Shown: positions 11,038 to 21,764 of the stretch, one piece after another
How positions within the stretch are numbered: the first letter of the stretch is position 1
Layout: every line of letters begins with the position of its first letter
Source: CAWFSE01 sp963697565
Lineage (GTDB): Bacteria; Actinomycetota; Actinomycetes; CAVWCF01
Assembly: GCA_963697565.1 (NCBI GenBank)
Contig: CAVOOM010000008.1
Coordinates: 620,001-684,000, forward strand
Direction of reading: 5' to 3'
DNA length: 64,000 nucleotides
Program-made: the position numbers and the translations under genes
The notes under the pieces: generated by a model
What the model was told of the DNA's origin: nothing
The model's database searches: none
What the model saw: only the letters and a program-made list of their open reading frames with translations

Positions 11038-11943
11038 ATGCCGGTCGTCGTCGCCCCGGCGGGGGAGTTCCACACCGAGCTGCCCAAGCGCGGGCTGGCC
11101 CGCAGCCGGTGGATCCCGTACCTGCTGCTGCTGCCGGGCCTGGCCTGGCTGAGCGTCTTCTTCGCGATCCCGCTGTTCTCCCTGCTGGCGACCTCGCTGC
11201 AGGTCCCCGCGGGGGACTCGCCGGACGACGGCTACACCCAGGCCCTGGAGTGGTCCAACTACACCCAGGCGCTGCAGGAGTACGGCGAGCAGTTCGCGCG
11301 TTCCTTCGTGTACGCCGGCATCGCCACCGTGCTCGCGCTGGCCATCGCCTACCCGCTGGCGTACTTCATCGCCTTCAAGGCCGGCCGCTGGCGCAACCTG
11401 ATGCTGATCCTCGTCGTCGCGCCGTTCTTCTGCTCGTTCCTCGTGCGGACCTACGCATGGAAGACCGTGCTCGCCGACACCGGCTGGGTCAACACCACCC
11501 TGTCGGGCCTCGGGATCCTGCCCGACGACCGCATCCTCAACACCCCGATCGCCGTCGTCACCGGCATCACGTACAACTTCCTGCCGTTCATGATCCTGCC
11601 CCTGTACGCCGCCTTGGAGCGCATCGACCACCGGCTGATCGAGGCCGCCAGCGACCTGTACGCCTCGCCGTTCACCGGCTTCCGCAAGGTGACGGTGCCG
11701 CTGTCGATGCCCGGCGTGGTGGCGGGCACCCTGCTCACCTTCATCCCGGCGGCCGGCGACTACATCAACGCCGAGCTGCTCGGCAGCCAGAAGGACAAGA
11801 TGATCGGCAACGTCATCGACAGCCAGTTCATCATCGTGCGGGACTACCCGACCGCCTCGGCGCTGTCGTTCATGCTGATGTCGGCGATCTTGGTGCTGGT
11901 GTTCCTCTACATCCGCCGGGCGGGGACGGAGGACCTCGTCTGA
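11038..11943 (+). CDS. potB: Polyamine ABC transporter permease
   Basis: A 301-residue inner-membrane permease with about six membrane helices. The conserved EAA loop that contacts the ATPase is seen as EAASDLYASPFTGFRKVTVPLSMPG shortened here to its key positions E-A-A...G (about residues 201-225). The sequence FAIPLFSLLATSL in the first helix region and FIPAAGDYINAELLG near residue 240 are typical of PotB/PotH. Its TGA stop overlaps the ATG of the next gene (ATGA), implying translational coupling. Confidence 0.9.
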   Translation: MPVVVAPAGEFHTELPKRGLARSRWIPYLLLLPGLAWLSVFFAIPLFSLLATSLQVPAGDSPDDGYTQALEWSNYTQALQEYGEQFARSFVYAGIATVLALAIAYPLAYFIAFKAGRWRNLMLILVVAPFFCSFLVRTYAWKTVLADTGWVNTTLSGLGILPDDRILNTPIAVVTGITYNFLPFMILPLYAALERIDHRLIEAASDLYASPFTGFRKVTVPLSMPGVVAGTLLTFIPAAGDYINAELLGSQKDKMIGNVIDSQFIIVRDYPTASALSFMLMSAILVLVFLYIRRAGTEDLV

Positions 11944-12803
11944 TGGCCGCCTCGACCCCCACCTCCGTGGCCCCGCAGACCGCCGCCGACCTGCGGCTGC
12001 CCCTCTTCTACCGTGCCGTCAAGTGGATGCGCGACCACGTCGTGGCGCTCTACAGCATCCTGGCGCTGCTGTACCTCTTCCTGCCCGTCGCGGTCGTCGT
12101 GCTCTTCTCCTTCAACGACCCCATCGGCCGGCAGAACACCCGCTGGAACGAGTTCTCGCTCGCCGCGTGGACCAACATCTGCCGCGACCAGACCATCTGC
12201 GAGTCGGTCGGGGTGAGCATCCGGATCGCGTTCCTGGCGACGCTCATCTCCACGATTCTCGGCACGCTGATCGCCTTCGCCTTGGTGCGCCACCGCTTCC
12301 GCGGCCGCGAGTCGACCAACCTGCTGATCTTCCTGCCGATGGCGACGCCCGAGGTCGTGCTCGGCGCGTCGCTGCTCGCGCTGTTCCTCAACATGGGGCT
12401 GAACCTCGGCTTCACGACGATCCTGTTCGCGCACATCATGTTCTGCATCAGCTTCGTGGTCGTCACGGTCAAGGCCCGGCTCGCCGGCCTCGACCCGAGG
12501 CTCGAGCAGGCCGCCATGGACCTCTACGCCAACGAGTGGCAGACCTTCCGCCGGGTCACCTTCCCGCTGGTGGCCCCGGGCATCGCCGCGGCGGCCCTGC
12601 TGGCCTTCTCGCTGTCGTTCGACGACTTCATCATCACGAACTTCAACAGCGGCCAGACCGTGACGTTCCCGATGTACGTGTGGGGCAGCGCCCAGCGCGG
12701 GATCCCGCCGCAGGTGAACGTGATCGGGTCGATCATGTTCTTCGGCGCGCTGGCGATCGTGCTGCTCGCCCAGGGCGTGCGCAAGGCGCGCACCAAGTCG
12801 TGA
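11943..12803 (+). CDS. potC: Polyamine ABC transporter permease
   Basis: A 286-residue partner permease of the PotC/PotI type. Hydrophobic helices begin at YSILALLYLFLPVAVVVLF, the EAA-like loop is EQAAMDLYANEWQTFRRV, and SFDDFIITNFNSGQ near the C-terminal third is the family hallmark. The ATG overlaps the PotB stop, and its own stop overlaps the next gene's GTG (GTGA). The complex would be PotA2BC with either of two PotD-like lipoproteins. Confidence 0.9.
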   Translation: MAASTPTSVAPQTAADLRLPLFYRAVKWMRDHVVALYSILALLYLFLPVAVVVLFSFNDPIGRQNTRWNEFSLAAWTNICRDQTICESVGVSIRIAFLATLISTILGTLIAFALVRHRFRGRESTNLLIFLPMATPEVVLGASLLALFLNMGLNLGFTTILFAHIMFCISFVVVTVKARLAGLDPRLEQAAMDLYANEWQTFRRVTFPLVAPGIAAAALLAFSLSFDDFIITNFNSGQTVTFPMYVWGSAQRGIPPQVNVIGSIMFFGALAIVLLAQGVRKARTKS

Positions 12804-14209
12804 GGCGGTCCGCGGCGCCGGTGCCGGCGAGCCTGGCCGACGTCAAGCCCACCTCGTACTGGCTCGACTCGCCGCTGCGGCCGGAGCCGCTGGCGGCCCT
12901 GGTGGGCGCGACCACCGCCGACCTCGCCGTGGTGGGGGGCGGCTACACCGGCCTGTGGACGGCGCTGCTGGCCAAGGAGGCCGACCCCTCGCTGGACGTG
13001 CTCCTGCTGGAGGGCCGCGAGGTCGGCTGGGCGGCATCCGGGCGCAACGGGGGCTTCGTGTCGGCCTCGCTCACCCACGGCTACGCCAACGGGGCCGAGC
13101 GCTTCCCGGCCGAGATGCCGAGGTTGCTCGCGCTGGGCGAGGAGAACCTCGACGCGATCGAGGCGACGGTGGCGCGCTACGGCATCGCGTGCGACTTCCG
13201 GCGCACCGGAGAGCTCGCGGTCGCCACCCAGCCCTGGCAGGTCGAGCGGCTGCAGGAGGCAGCAGCCGAGCAGCAGGCGGCCGGCCTCAAGGTCGAGTTC
13301 CTCGGCCGCGATGAGGTCCAGGCCGAGGTGGCCTCGCCGACGTACCTCGGCGGGCTGCACGAGGCCGGCAGCTGCGCGATCGTCGACCCCGCCCGGCTGG
13401 CCTGGGGGCTGAAGCAGGCCTGCCTGTCGATCGGCGTGCGCTTCGCCGAGGGCACCCCTGTGACGGGTCTGACGGGGGAGTCCGGCGTGATGCGGCTGAC
13501 CACGCCATGCGGCTCGGTGCGCGCCGCCCAGGTGGCCCTCGGCACCAACGCCTTTCCCTCCCTCGTGCGGCGTGCGCGCCCCTACGTCGTCCCGGTGTAC
13601 GACTACGCGCTGATGACCGAGCCGTTGTCGGCCGCCCAGCGCGCCGCCATCGGCTGGCGGCGCGAGCAGGGGATCGGTGACTCCAGCAACTTGTTCCACT
13701 ACTACCGGCTGACCGAGGACGGCCGGATCCTGTGGGGCGGCTACGACGCGATCTACCACTACGGCAGCCGGATCGCCGCCGAGCTCGACCAGCGGCCGGA
13801 GACCTTCGCTGCGTTGGCCACGCACTTCTTCGCCACGTTCCCCCAGCTTGAGGGGCTGCGCTTCACCCACGCCTGGGGTGGCGTCATCGACACCTGCAGC
13901 CGGTTCAGCGCGTTCTGGGGCCGCGCCTACGGCGGGCGGGTGGCGTACGTCGCGGGATACACCGGCCTCGGGGTGGCGGCGACCCGGTTCGGGGCCGAGG
14001 TGATGCTCGACCTGCTCTCTGGCCGGCCCACCGAGCGGACGGCGCTCACCATGGTGCGCACCAAGCCGATGCCGTTCCCGCCCGAGCCCGTGCGCTGGGC
14101 GGCGATCGAGGCGACCCGGCGCTCGGTGGCGCGCGCCGACGCGCAGTCCGGGCGCCGCAACCTCTGGCTGCGGACGCTCGACCACCTGGGGCTCGGCTTC
14201 GACTCCTGA
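12800..14209 (+). CDS. FAD-dependent oxidoreductase (gamma-glutamylputrescine oxidase-like)
   Basis: A 469-residue flavoprotein of the DAO/GlcD-type amine oxidoreductase family. The FAD-binding Rossmann motif VVGGGYTG lies at about residues 44-51, GWAASGRNGGFVS at about 75, and the C-terminal FAD contact GYTGLGVAATRFGAEVM near 395. Best functional fit is PuuB-like oxidation of an amine such as putrescine or gamma-glutamylputrescine, giving the aldehyde used by the dehydrogenases in this island. The GTG start overlaps the PotC stop, so uptake and first oxidation are translated together. The matching glutamylputrescine synthetase is not in the window, so the true substrate may be the free amine. 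Confidence 0.8.
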   Translation: MRRSAAPVPASLADVKPTSYWLDSPLRPEPLAALVGATTADLAVVGGGYTGLWTALLAKEADPSLDVLLLEGREVGWAASGRNGGFVSASLTHGYANGAERFPAEMPRLLALGEENLDAIEATVARYGIACDFRRTGELAVATQPWQVERLQEAAAEQQAAGLKVEFLGRDEVQAEVASPTYLGGLHEAGSCAIVDPARLAWGLKQACLSIGVRFAEGTPVTGLTGESGVMRLTTPCGSVRAAQVALGTNAFPSLVRRARPYVVPVYDYALMTEPLSAAQRAAIGWRREQGIGDSSNLFHYYRLTEDGRILWGGYDAIYHYGSRIAAELDQRPETFAALATHFFATFPQLEGLRFTHAWGGVIDTCSRFSAFWGRAYGGRVAYVAGYTGLGVAATRFGAEVMLDLLSGRPTERTALTMVRTKPMPFPPEPVRWAAIEATRRSVARADAQSGRRNLWLRTLDHLGLGFDS

Positions 14210-14233
14210 CAGCCTGCAAAGGCTTCCTGAGAT

Positions 14234-14258
14234 CTGGCCGCAGAGTGCGGGTGGCCAG
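14234..14258 (+). other. Hairpin between FAD oxidase and dehydrogenase
   Basis: CTGGCC at 14234-14239 pairs with GGCCAG at 14253-14258, with further partial pairing inside. It lies 25 bases after the oxidase stop and has no following T run. It could be a weak terminator or processing site. A CATGAT hexamer at 14275-14280, eight bases before the next ATG, could be a -10 element of a separate near-leaderless promoter. Confidence 0.3.
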
Positions 14259-14288
14259 CGGCGGGCCGGGCGGGCATGATCGGCTGCC

Positions 14289-15807
<1,519 letters not shown>

Positions 15808-15879
15808 CCACGGCGGGGCCTCCCCGGACTTCGCCGGACCCGGAAGTAGGGTTCGGGTTTAGCCGATGAGGGGAGTCCG

Positions 15880-17058
15880 ATGGTGGAGTCAAGGCGCTGG
15901 GCCGGGGGCAGCCCGGCCGCGGGCCTCGCGTTGTCGCGGCGTTCCCTGTTGCAGGCCGCCGGCGCGGGCGGAGCGGCCTTGGCCTTCGCGGCCTGCGGCG
16001 CGGGGTCGGGGGACGGCTCCGAGGGCGCCGACGCCGACGCCCTGAGCTGGTCGAACTGGCCGGGCTACATCGACCTCGACGAGGAGACCGGCACGAGCCC
16101 GACCCTGACGGCCTTCGAGAAGAAGTCCGGCCAGCCGGTCAAGTACACCGAGGACATCAACGACAACGAGGAGTTCAACGCCAAGGTCCGCATCCCCCTG
16201 GAGCAGGGCGAGAGCATCGGCCGCGATCTCGTGGTCCTATCCGAATGGATGGCCTCCCGGTGGATCCGCCTCGGCTACGCGCAGGAGTTCAGCCCGGGGG
16301 CCGTGCCCGGCCGGGCGAACGTGCTCCCCCGGCTGGTCGAGCTGGCGGCCGATCCCGGCCTTCAGCACTCCGTGCCGTGGCAGGCCGGGTTCGCCGGCCT
16401 GGGCTGGAACACCGAGCTGCTCAAGAAGGCCACCGGCAAGACCGAGCTGACGTCGCTGGACGAGCTGTTCTCGCCCGAGCTCAAGGGCCGGGTGTCCGTG
16501 CTCTCCGAGATGCACGACACGATCGGCCTGATCATGCTGTGGCAGGGCAAGGATCCGGCGAACTTCACCGACGACGACTTCGCCGCCGCCGACGCCGAGC
16601 TGGCCAAGCAGATCGAGAACGGCCAGATCCGCCAGGTGACCGGCAACGACTACCTCACCTCGCTGGAGAGCGGAGACCTGATCGCCTCGATGGGCTGGTC
16701 GGGCGACGTGCTCGCGCTGGGTGAGGACTTCGGCTTCGGCCTGCCGGAGTCCGGCGGGACGATCTGGGTCGACACCTGCCTGATCCCGGCCGGGGCCGCG
16801 CTCAAGGCGGAGGCCGAGAGCCTGCTGGAGTACTACTGCCAGCCGGAGGTCGCGGCGCAGGTGGCGGCCTTTGTCCGCTACCTCTGCCCGATCCAGGGAG
16901 CCCAGGAGGCCATGCGGGAGTTCGACCCGGAGAGCGCCGACGACCCGTGGATCTTCCCGACCGCCGAGGTGCTCGCCGGCGCGTCGGTGTTCAAGACGCT
17001 GACCGACGAGGAGCAGGACCGCTACAACCGCGCCTTCCAGAAGACGATCGGCAACTAG
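15880..17058 (+). CDS. potD: Polyamine ABC transporter binding protein, copy 2
   Basis: An intact 392-residue Tat lipoprotein (LSRRSLLQAAG ... lipobox LAFAAC) strongly similar to the protein at 8663. Shared blocks include VKYTEDINDNEEF, LEQGESIGRDLVVL, NGQIRQVTGNDYL and the C-terminal AFQKTIGN. It has no permease or ATPase of its own nearby, so it probably feeds the PotABC complex encoded at 9855-12803 and may widen its substrate range. A GGGGAG ribosome site precedes the ATG, and a TAGGGT hexamer at about 15846 could be a -10 element, suggesting separate expression from copy 1. Confidence 0.9.
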   Translation: MVESRRWAGGSPAAGLALSRRSLLQAAGAGGAALAFAACGAGSGDGSEGADADALSWSNWPGYIDLDEETGTSPTLTAFEKKSGQPVKYTEDINDNEEFNAKVRIPLEQGESIGRDLVVLSEWMASRWIRLGYAQEFSPGAVPGRANVLPRLVELAADPGLQHSVPWQAGFAGLGWNTELLKKATGKTELTSLDELFSPELKGRVSVLSEMHDTIGLIMLWQGKDPANFTDDDFAAADAELAKQIENGQIRQVTGNDYLTSLESGDLIASMGWSGDVLALGEDFGFGLPESGGTIWVDTCLIPAGAALKAEAESLLEYYCQPEVAAQVAAFVRYLCPIQGAQEAMREFDPESADDPWIFPTAEVLAGASVFKTLTDEEQDRYNRAFQKTIGN

Positions 17059-17086
17059 CCGACCCCGCTGCCCTAGTCTCGGCGGC

Positions 17087-18103
17087 ATGCCTCGGTACGG
17101 CGGCCAGTACGGCCCGGATATCACCTTCCTCGGCGTCGACGCCTGCGATCTCGGCGACCCCGCCACGTACGCCGACGCGGACGTGGTGATCGTGGGCGCG
17201 CCCTTCGACGGGGGCACGTCGTACCGGTCGGGGGCGCGGTTCGGGCCGCAGGCGATCCGGATGACCGACTACCTCGGCCATGACGGCTCGCGGCCCAGCC
17301 TGGCGCTGCGGGTCGACGGCCTGCGCGACCTGCGGGTCGTGGACGCCGGCGACGTGGAGCTCTTCAGCGGCGACGCCGCCCGCAGCGTGCAGGCCCTCGA
17401 CGACGTCATCACCCAGGTGGCGGCCAGCGGTGCGATCCCGCTGGTCCTGGGCGGGGACCACACCATCACCTGGCCGGACGTCACCGGGGTGGCCCGCCAC
17501 GTCGGCTGGGGCAAGGTGTCGGTGCTGCACTTCGACGCCCACGCCGACACCGGCGACAGCGAGTTCGGGTCGCTGATCGGGCACGGCCAGCCGATGCGGC
17601 GGCTGATCGAGTCCGGGGCCGCCCGCGGCGACCGCTTCCTGCAGATCGGGCTGCGGGGCTACTGGCCCGGCCCGGAGACGCTGCAGTGGATGGCCGAGCA
17701 GGGCATGCGCTCGTACGAGATGGCCGAGATCACGCACCGCGGGCTGAACGACTGCCTCGACGAGGCCTTCGGCATCGCCCTCGATGAGTGCGATGCGGTC
17801 TTCCTGTCCGTCGACATCGACGTCTGCGATCCGGGCCACGCGCCAGGCACCGGGACCCCGGAGCCGGGCGGGCTCAGCGCGCGCGAACTGCTCGATGCGG
17901 TGCGGCGGATCTGCTACGAGCTTCCGGTTGCCGGGATCGACGTCGTCGAGGTGTCCCCGCCGTTCGACCACGCGGACATCACGGCCTTCCTCGCCAACCG
18001 GGTGTGCCTGGAGGCGCTCTCCGGGATCGCCCGGCGCCGCCAGGACGCGCGCGACGGCACCAGCTGGGACCCGGCGCGGCCGCTGCTGGACGGCCGGCTC
18101 TGA
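17087..18103 (+). CDS. speB: Agmatinase-family ureohydrolase
   Basis: A 338-residue binuclear manganese hydrolase. All metal-binding motifs of the arginase/agmatinase family are visible: GGDHT (about 122-126), HFDAHADTG (about 146-154) and SVDIDVCDPGHAPG (about 240-253). The likely reaction is agmatine to putrescine plus urea; guanidinobutyrase or a guanidinopropionase-type relative cannot be excluded from sequence alone. Placement between a polyamine binding protein and catabolic genes favours agmatine. A TAGTCT hexamer seven bases before the ATG fits a leaderless promoter. It converges on fhs with only 15 bases between stops. Confidence 0.87.
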   Translation: MPRYGGQYGPDITFLGVDACDLGDPATYADADVVIVGAPFDGGTSYRSGARFGPQAIRMTDYLGHDGSRPSLALRVDGLRDLRVVDAGDVELFSGDAARSVQALDDVITQVAASGAIPLVLGGDHTITWPDVTGVARHVGWGKVSVLHFDAHADTGDSEFGSLIGHGQPMRRLIESGAARGDRFLQIGLRGYWPGPETLQWMAEQGMRSYEMAEITHRGLNDCLDEAFGIALDECDAVFLSVDIDVCDPGHAPGTGTPEPGGLSARELLDAVRRICYELPVAGIDVVEVSPPFDHADITAFLANRVCLEALSGIARRRQDARDGTSWDPARPLLDGRL

Positions 18104-18118
18104 GGGTCGGGCGACCGG

Positions 18119-19848
18119 TCAGGACAACCCGGTGATCTCGCCGTCCTCGTCGAGGTCGATCCGCTCGGCGACCGGGTGCTTGGCCAATCCCGGCATGGTG
18201 CGCATCTCACCGCTGATCGCATAGACGTAGCCGGCCCCGGCCGCTGCCCGCACCTCGCGGACGGGCATCCGCCACCCGGTGGGGGCCCCGAGCAGCGCGG
18301 GGTCGGACGACAGCGACAGGTGCGTCTTGGCGATGACCACCGGGAACGCGCCGTAGCCCAAGATCTCGAAAGCGGCGCAGCTGCTCGGCCGCGCCGGGGC
18401 TGAGGTCCACCCCGTCGGCGCCGTAGATGTCGCGGGCGACGGTCTCGATCTTGGTCACCAGCGGGGCGTCCAGGTCGTACAGGTAGTGGAACGCCTGTGG
18501 CTCGGCGCAGGCCTGCTCCACCGCCTCGGCGAGCGCCAGCGCGCCGGATCCCCCCTCGGCGACGTGGCGGGTGACCGCGACCCGGGCCCCGGCCGCCTCG
18601 GCGATCTCGCGGATGACGGCGTGCTCTGAGTCGTGGTCGCCGGGGAAGGCGTTGATGGCCACGACAGGCGAGACGCCGAACCGCCGGACGATCTCGATAT
18701 GCCGGCGCAGATTCGCCGCGCCCACCCGGACGTCGTCGGGGGACTCCGCGAGCATCTCGGGGGGCAGCGGCTTGCCTGCCACGACCTTGAAGCGCCCCGA
18801 GTGCGCCTTGAGCGCCCGGACCGTGGCGACCAGGACGGCCGCGTCGGGACGCAGCCCGGAGACGCGGCACTTGATGTTGAAGAAGCGCTCGGCGCCCATG
18901 TCGGCCCCGAAGCCCGCCTCCGTGATCAGGTAGTCGCCGGTGCGGATGCCCAGGAGGTCGGCGACCACCGAGGAGTTGCCGGTCGCGATGTTGCCGAAGG
19001 GCCCGGCGTGGACGAGCGCCGGGGTCTGGGCCAGCGTCTGCAGCAGGTTGGGCTTGATGGCCTCGCGCAGGATCACGGCCATGGCTCCGGCCGCCTTCAG
19101 GTCCTCGGCGGTCACGGGGCGGCCGTCCGCGGTGAAGCCGACGACGATCCGGCCCAGGCGCTCGCGCATGTCCCGCAGCGACGTGGCCAGGGCGAGGATC
19201 ACCATCACCTCGCTGGCGGCGGTGATGTCGAACCCGCCCTGCCTCGGGACCCCGTCGATGCGTGCCCCCAGGCCGACGACGATGTTGCGCAGGGCGCGGT
19301 CGTTGACGTCGAGGACGCGTCGCCAGGTGACGCTGCGCGGGTCGAGGGCGAGCTCGTTGCCGTGGTGCAGGTGGTTGTCGACCATGGCGGCCAGCAGGTT
19401 GTGCGCGGCGGTGACCGCGTGGAAGTCGCCGGTCAGGTGGAGGTTCATCGACTCCATCGGCACGACTTGGCTGTAGCCGCCGCCCGCGGCGCCGCCCTTG
19501 ATGCCGAAGGTGGGCCCCATCGACGGCTGGCGCAGGGCCACGGTCGCGGAGCGCCCGAGCAGGGCCAGCCCCTGGGCCAGCCCGACCGCGGTCGTCGTCT
19601 TGCCCTCGCCGAGGGGCGTGGGGGTGATCGCGGTGATGAGGACGTAGCGGGCAGGAGGCCGGTCCGCGAGAGTCGCCAGCGCCCCCGGGCCGATCTTGGC
19701 GACGTGCCGGCCGTACGGCTCGACGAACTCGGGGGCGATCCCCGCCCGAGCGGCGACCTCCTCGATCGGCAGCAGCTCGGCGGCCCGGGCGATCGCCAGA
19801 TCGCTCGGGATCCCGGCCGGACCCGGTGGCCGCTTCGTCAGCCGCCAT
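18119..19848 (-). CDS. fhs: Formate-tetrahydrofolate ligase (frameshifted)
   Basis: About 575 residues. Present are the ATP-binding loop TPTPLGEGKTTT, PSMGPTFGIKGGAAGGGYSQ, VMVILALATSL and VVAINAFPGDHDSE, all typical of formyl-THF synthetase, which makes 10-formyl-THF from formate, THF and ATP. The C-terminus (GYGAFPVVIAKTHLSLSSDP) lies in another frame, broken at about 18370 where TTT should read TT. The N-terminal frame has no start codon of its own; an ATG at 19848 in a neighbouring frame, ten bases after the APC gene's stop, is probably the true start with a second one-base error at about 19820. It is cotranscribed with the permease upstream. Confidence 0.88.
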
Positions 19849-19857
19849 GGCGGGACC

Positions 19858-21558
19858 TCAGGCCCGCGGGCTCTCGTCGGGGTCCACCGGCTCGGTGGGC
19901 GGCGGGTTGAGCGAGGCGTCGCCCAGGTCCTGGAGGAAGACCGCCTCCTCCTCGGCCACCGCCGGGACGGCCGGCTCCTCACGCGCCTCGGCCAGCAGCG
20001 CCTCGGGGTTGTAGGGGATGCCCGGGGCGTCCACCACGAGGCGGTACTCCTGGACCTGGTCGACGAGCACCCGGGGCTCGATGTCGTCGGGCTGGCTGCG
20101 GAAGTACTCCGGGTCCTTGAGGTTCCACAGGATCATCAGGACCACCCCGAGCGCGAGAGAGAGCGCGCCGATGACGAACACCCCGCCGATGCCGAAGAAC
20201 GTCGTGTAGCCGTAGTCCTCGTCGAAGGAGTCGTAGGCGACCTTGATCATCGCGGCGAACAGGATGATCCCGCCGAGGAACGGCAGCACGATCTTGGCCA
20301 TCAACTGGCCCAGGCCCTGGGCGCGGTTGCGGAAGTACCACGCCGCCGCGAACCCAGTGATCCCGTAGTAGAAGGCGATCGCCAGGCCGGTCGCGGCGAT
20401 CGAGTCCGCGAGGACGTTCTCGCTGACGAAGGTGAGCCCGGCGTAGAAGGCAATCGAGACGACGCCCATGGTGATCGTGCTGACGGTGGGCGTGAGGTTC
20501 GTCGGGATGCATGCGGGCGAACGAGCGCGGCATGGCCCGGTAGGCCGCCATCGACAGCGTGGTGCGGGCGGTCGGCAGGATCGTGGTCTGGGCGGAGGCG
20601 ACCGCCGAGGTCAGCACCGCGAGGATGAGCAGCTTGCCACCCCAGGTGCCGAGCACCAGCTCGCCGAGGTAGCCCAAGATGTCGTCGAGGTGCTCCTCGG
20701 CGGTGACGCCCTCGACGCCGCCGAAGGCCAATGCCGCAGTGGCCACGAGCACATAGGTCGCGAGCAGCGCGAGCGTGGACAGCACCGCCGCCTTGCCCGG
20801 GGTCCGGCTCGGGTCGGAGGTCTCCTCGTTCACCGCGACCGCGGTGTCCCAGCCCCAGTAGATGAAGATCGCCAGGATCAGGCCGGCCGCCAGCTCGGTG
20901 CCACGACATCCCGGTGGGGACCAGCCAGGACAGCTCGGGGGTCACCGAGGTCTCCAGCGCGCCGTTGCCCGAGATGGCCCGCCAGAGGGCGACCACGGAG
21001 AAGAGGGCGAGCACGGCCATCTCGATGCCGAGCAGGAAGAACTGCGTGCGGGCGGACAGCTCGATGCCCTTGTAGCAGATCCAGGTCACCACGACGAGGA
21101 AGATCACGCCGACGAACGTCACCCAGTACTTGTCCGAGGCGAGGTCGTCGGCCCCGAAGAGCAGGAAGAAGTACGAGCCCGCGATCTGCGCCAGCGAGGC
21201 CATCACGAGCACGTCGGCGACGACGACCCCCCAGCCGCCGAGCCAGCCGGCCCGTGGGCCGAAGCTGCGCCACACCCACTTGAAGGTCGTGCCGCAGTCG
21301 GGGTCCACCTCGTTGAACGACTGGTAGGCCTTGGCGATGAAGTACATCGGGACGAACGCCAGCACCATGATGGACGGGCTCTGGTAGCCCGCCTCCAGCG
21401 CGATGTAGGCCAGAACCGCGGCCAGCGAGTAGCCCGGGGCCGTCGAGGCGACCGCGATGACGATGCTCGAGCCGAGGCCCAGGGCGTCGCCCTTCAACCC
21501 CTTGCCCCCGGCTTCTCCGGAGGGCCCGCTCGGGAACGCTCGTCGTCGTGTCGGCCAC
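19858..21558 (-). CDS. APC-family amino acid/polyamine permease (frameshifted)
   Basis: About 565 residues in four pieces. The first carries the APC helix-1 signature ALGLGSSIVIAVASTAPGYSL; the middle has AGLILAIFIYWGWDTAVAVNEETSDP, the classic helix-6 WGWDTAVAVNEE motif; the last has six further hydrophobic helices and a long acidic, proline-rich cytoplasmic tail. Breaks are at about 21510, 20905 and 20505, each cured by removing one base. Probable role is proton-coupled uptake of an amine or amino acid. It starts with GTG at 21558, divergent from the saccharopine-dehydrogenase-like gene, with a palindrome between them. Confidence 0.82.
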
Positions 21559-21667
21559 GGCCTGATGCCCTTCTCGGCCCGGCCCGCCGCCGGGGATCGG
21601 GCCGCAGGCTATCGCCTGGGTGACGACGCGGTGGCCGAATGCGTCCTTCGGAATCCGTCGTCCTTCT

Positions 21668-21693
21668 AACCGGCAAAGTGGTCTTTGTCGGTT
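21668..21693. promoter_or_regulatory. Operator-like palindrome between divergent genes
   Basis: AACCGGCAAAG, four bases, then CTTTGTCGGTT: an 11-base inverted repeat with one mismatch, sitting between the APC permease (leftward) and the saccharopine-dehydrogenase-like gene (rightward). Its AT-rich character stands out from the surrounding sequence. Position and symmetry suit a dimeric repressor or activator controlling both genes. The cognate protein is unknown. Confidence 0.6.
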
Positions 21694-21764
21694 ATGCTGG
21701 CGGCCGAGCGGCGAGGCGGTCGGCCAAGCCTGGTTGAGGACCTGAAGAGGAAGGGCTGATCTCG

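Noticed and set aside
8663..11152. An 829-residue fusion of binding protein with downstream sequence
   Set aside because: The frame leaves the PotD pattern at about 9475 and becomes Arg-rich; potA in another frame is intact, so this is read-through after a base insertion.
18119..21558. fhs and the APC permease as decaying pseudogenes
   Set aside because: All motifs are kept, no in-frame stops interrupt the true frames, and every break is a single base, which does not look like evolutionary decay.
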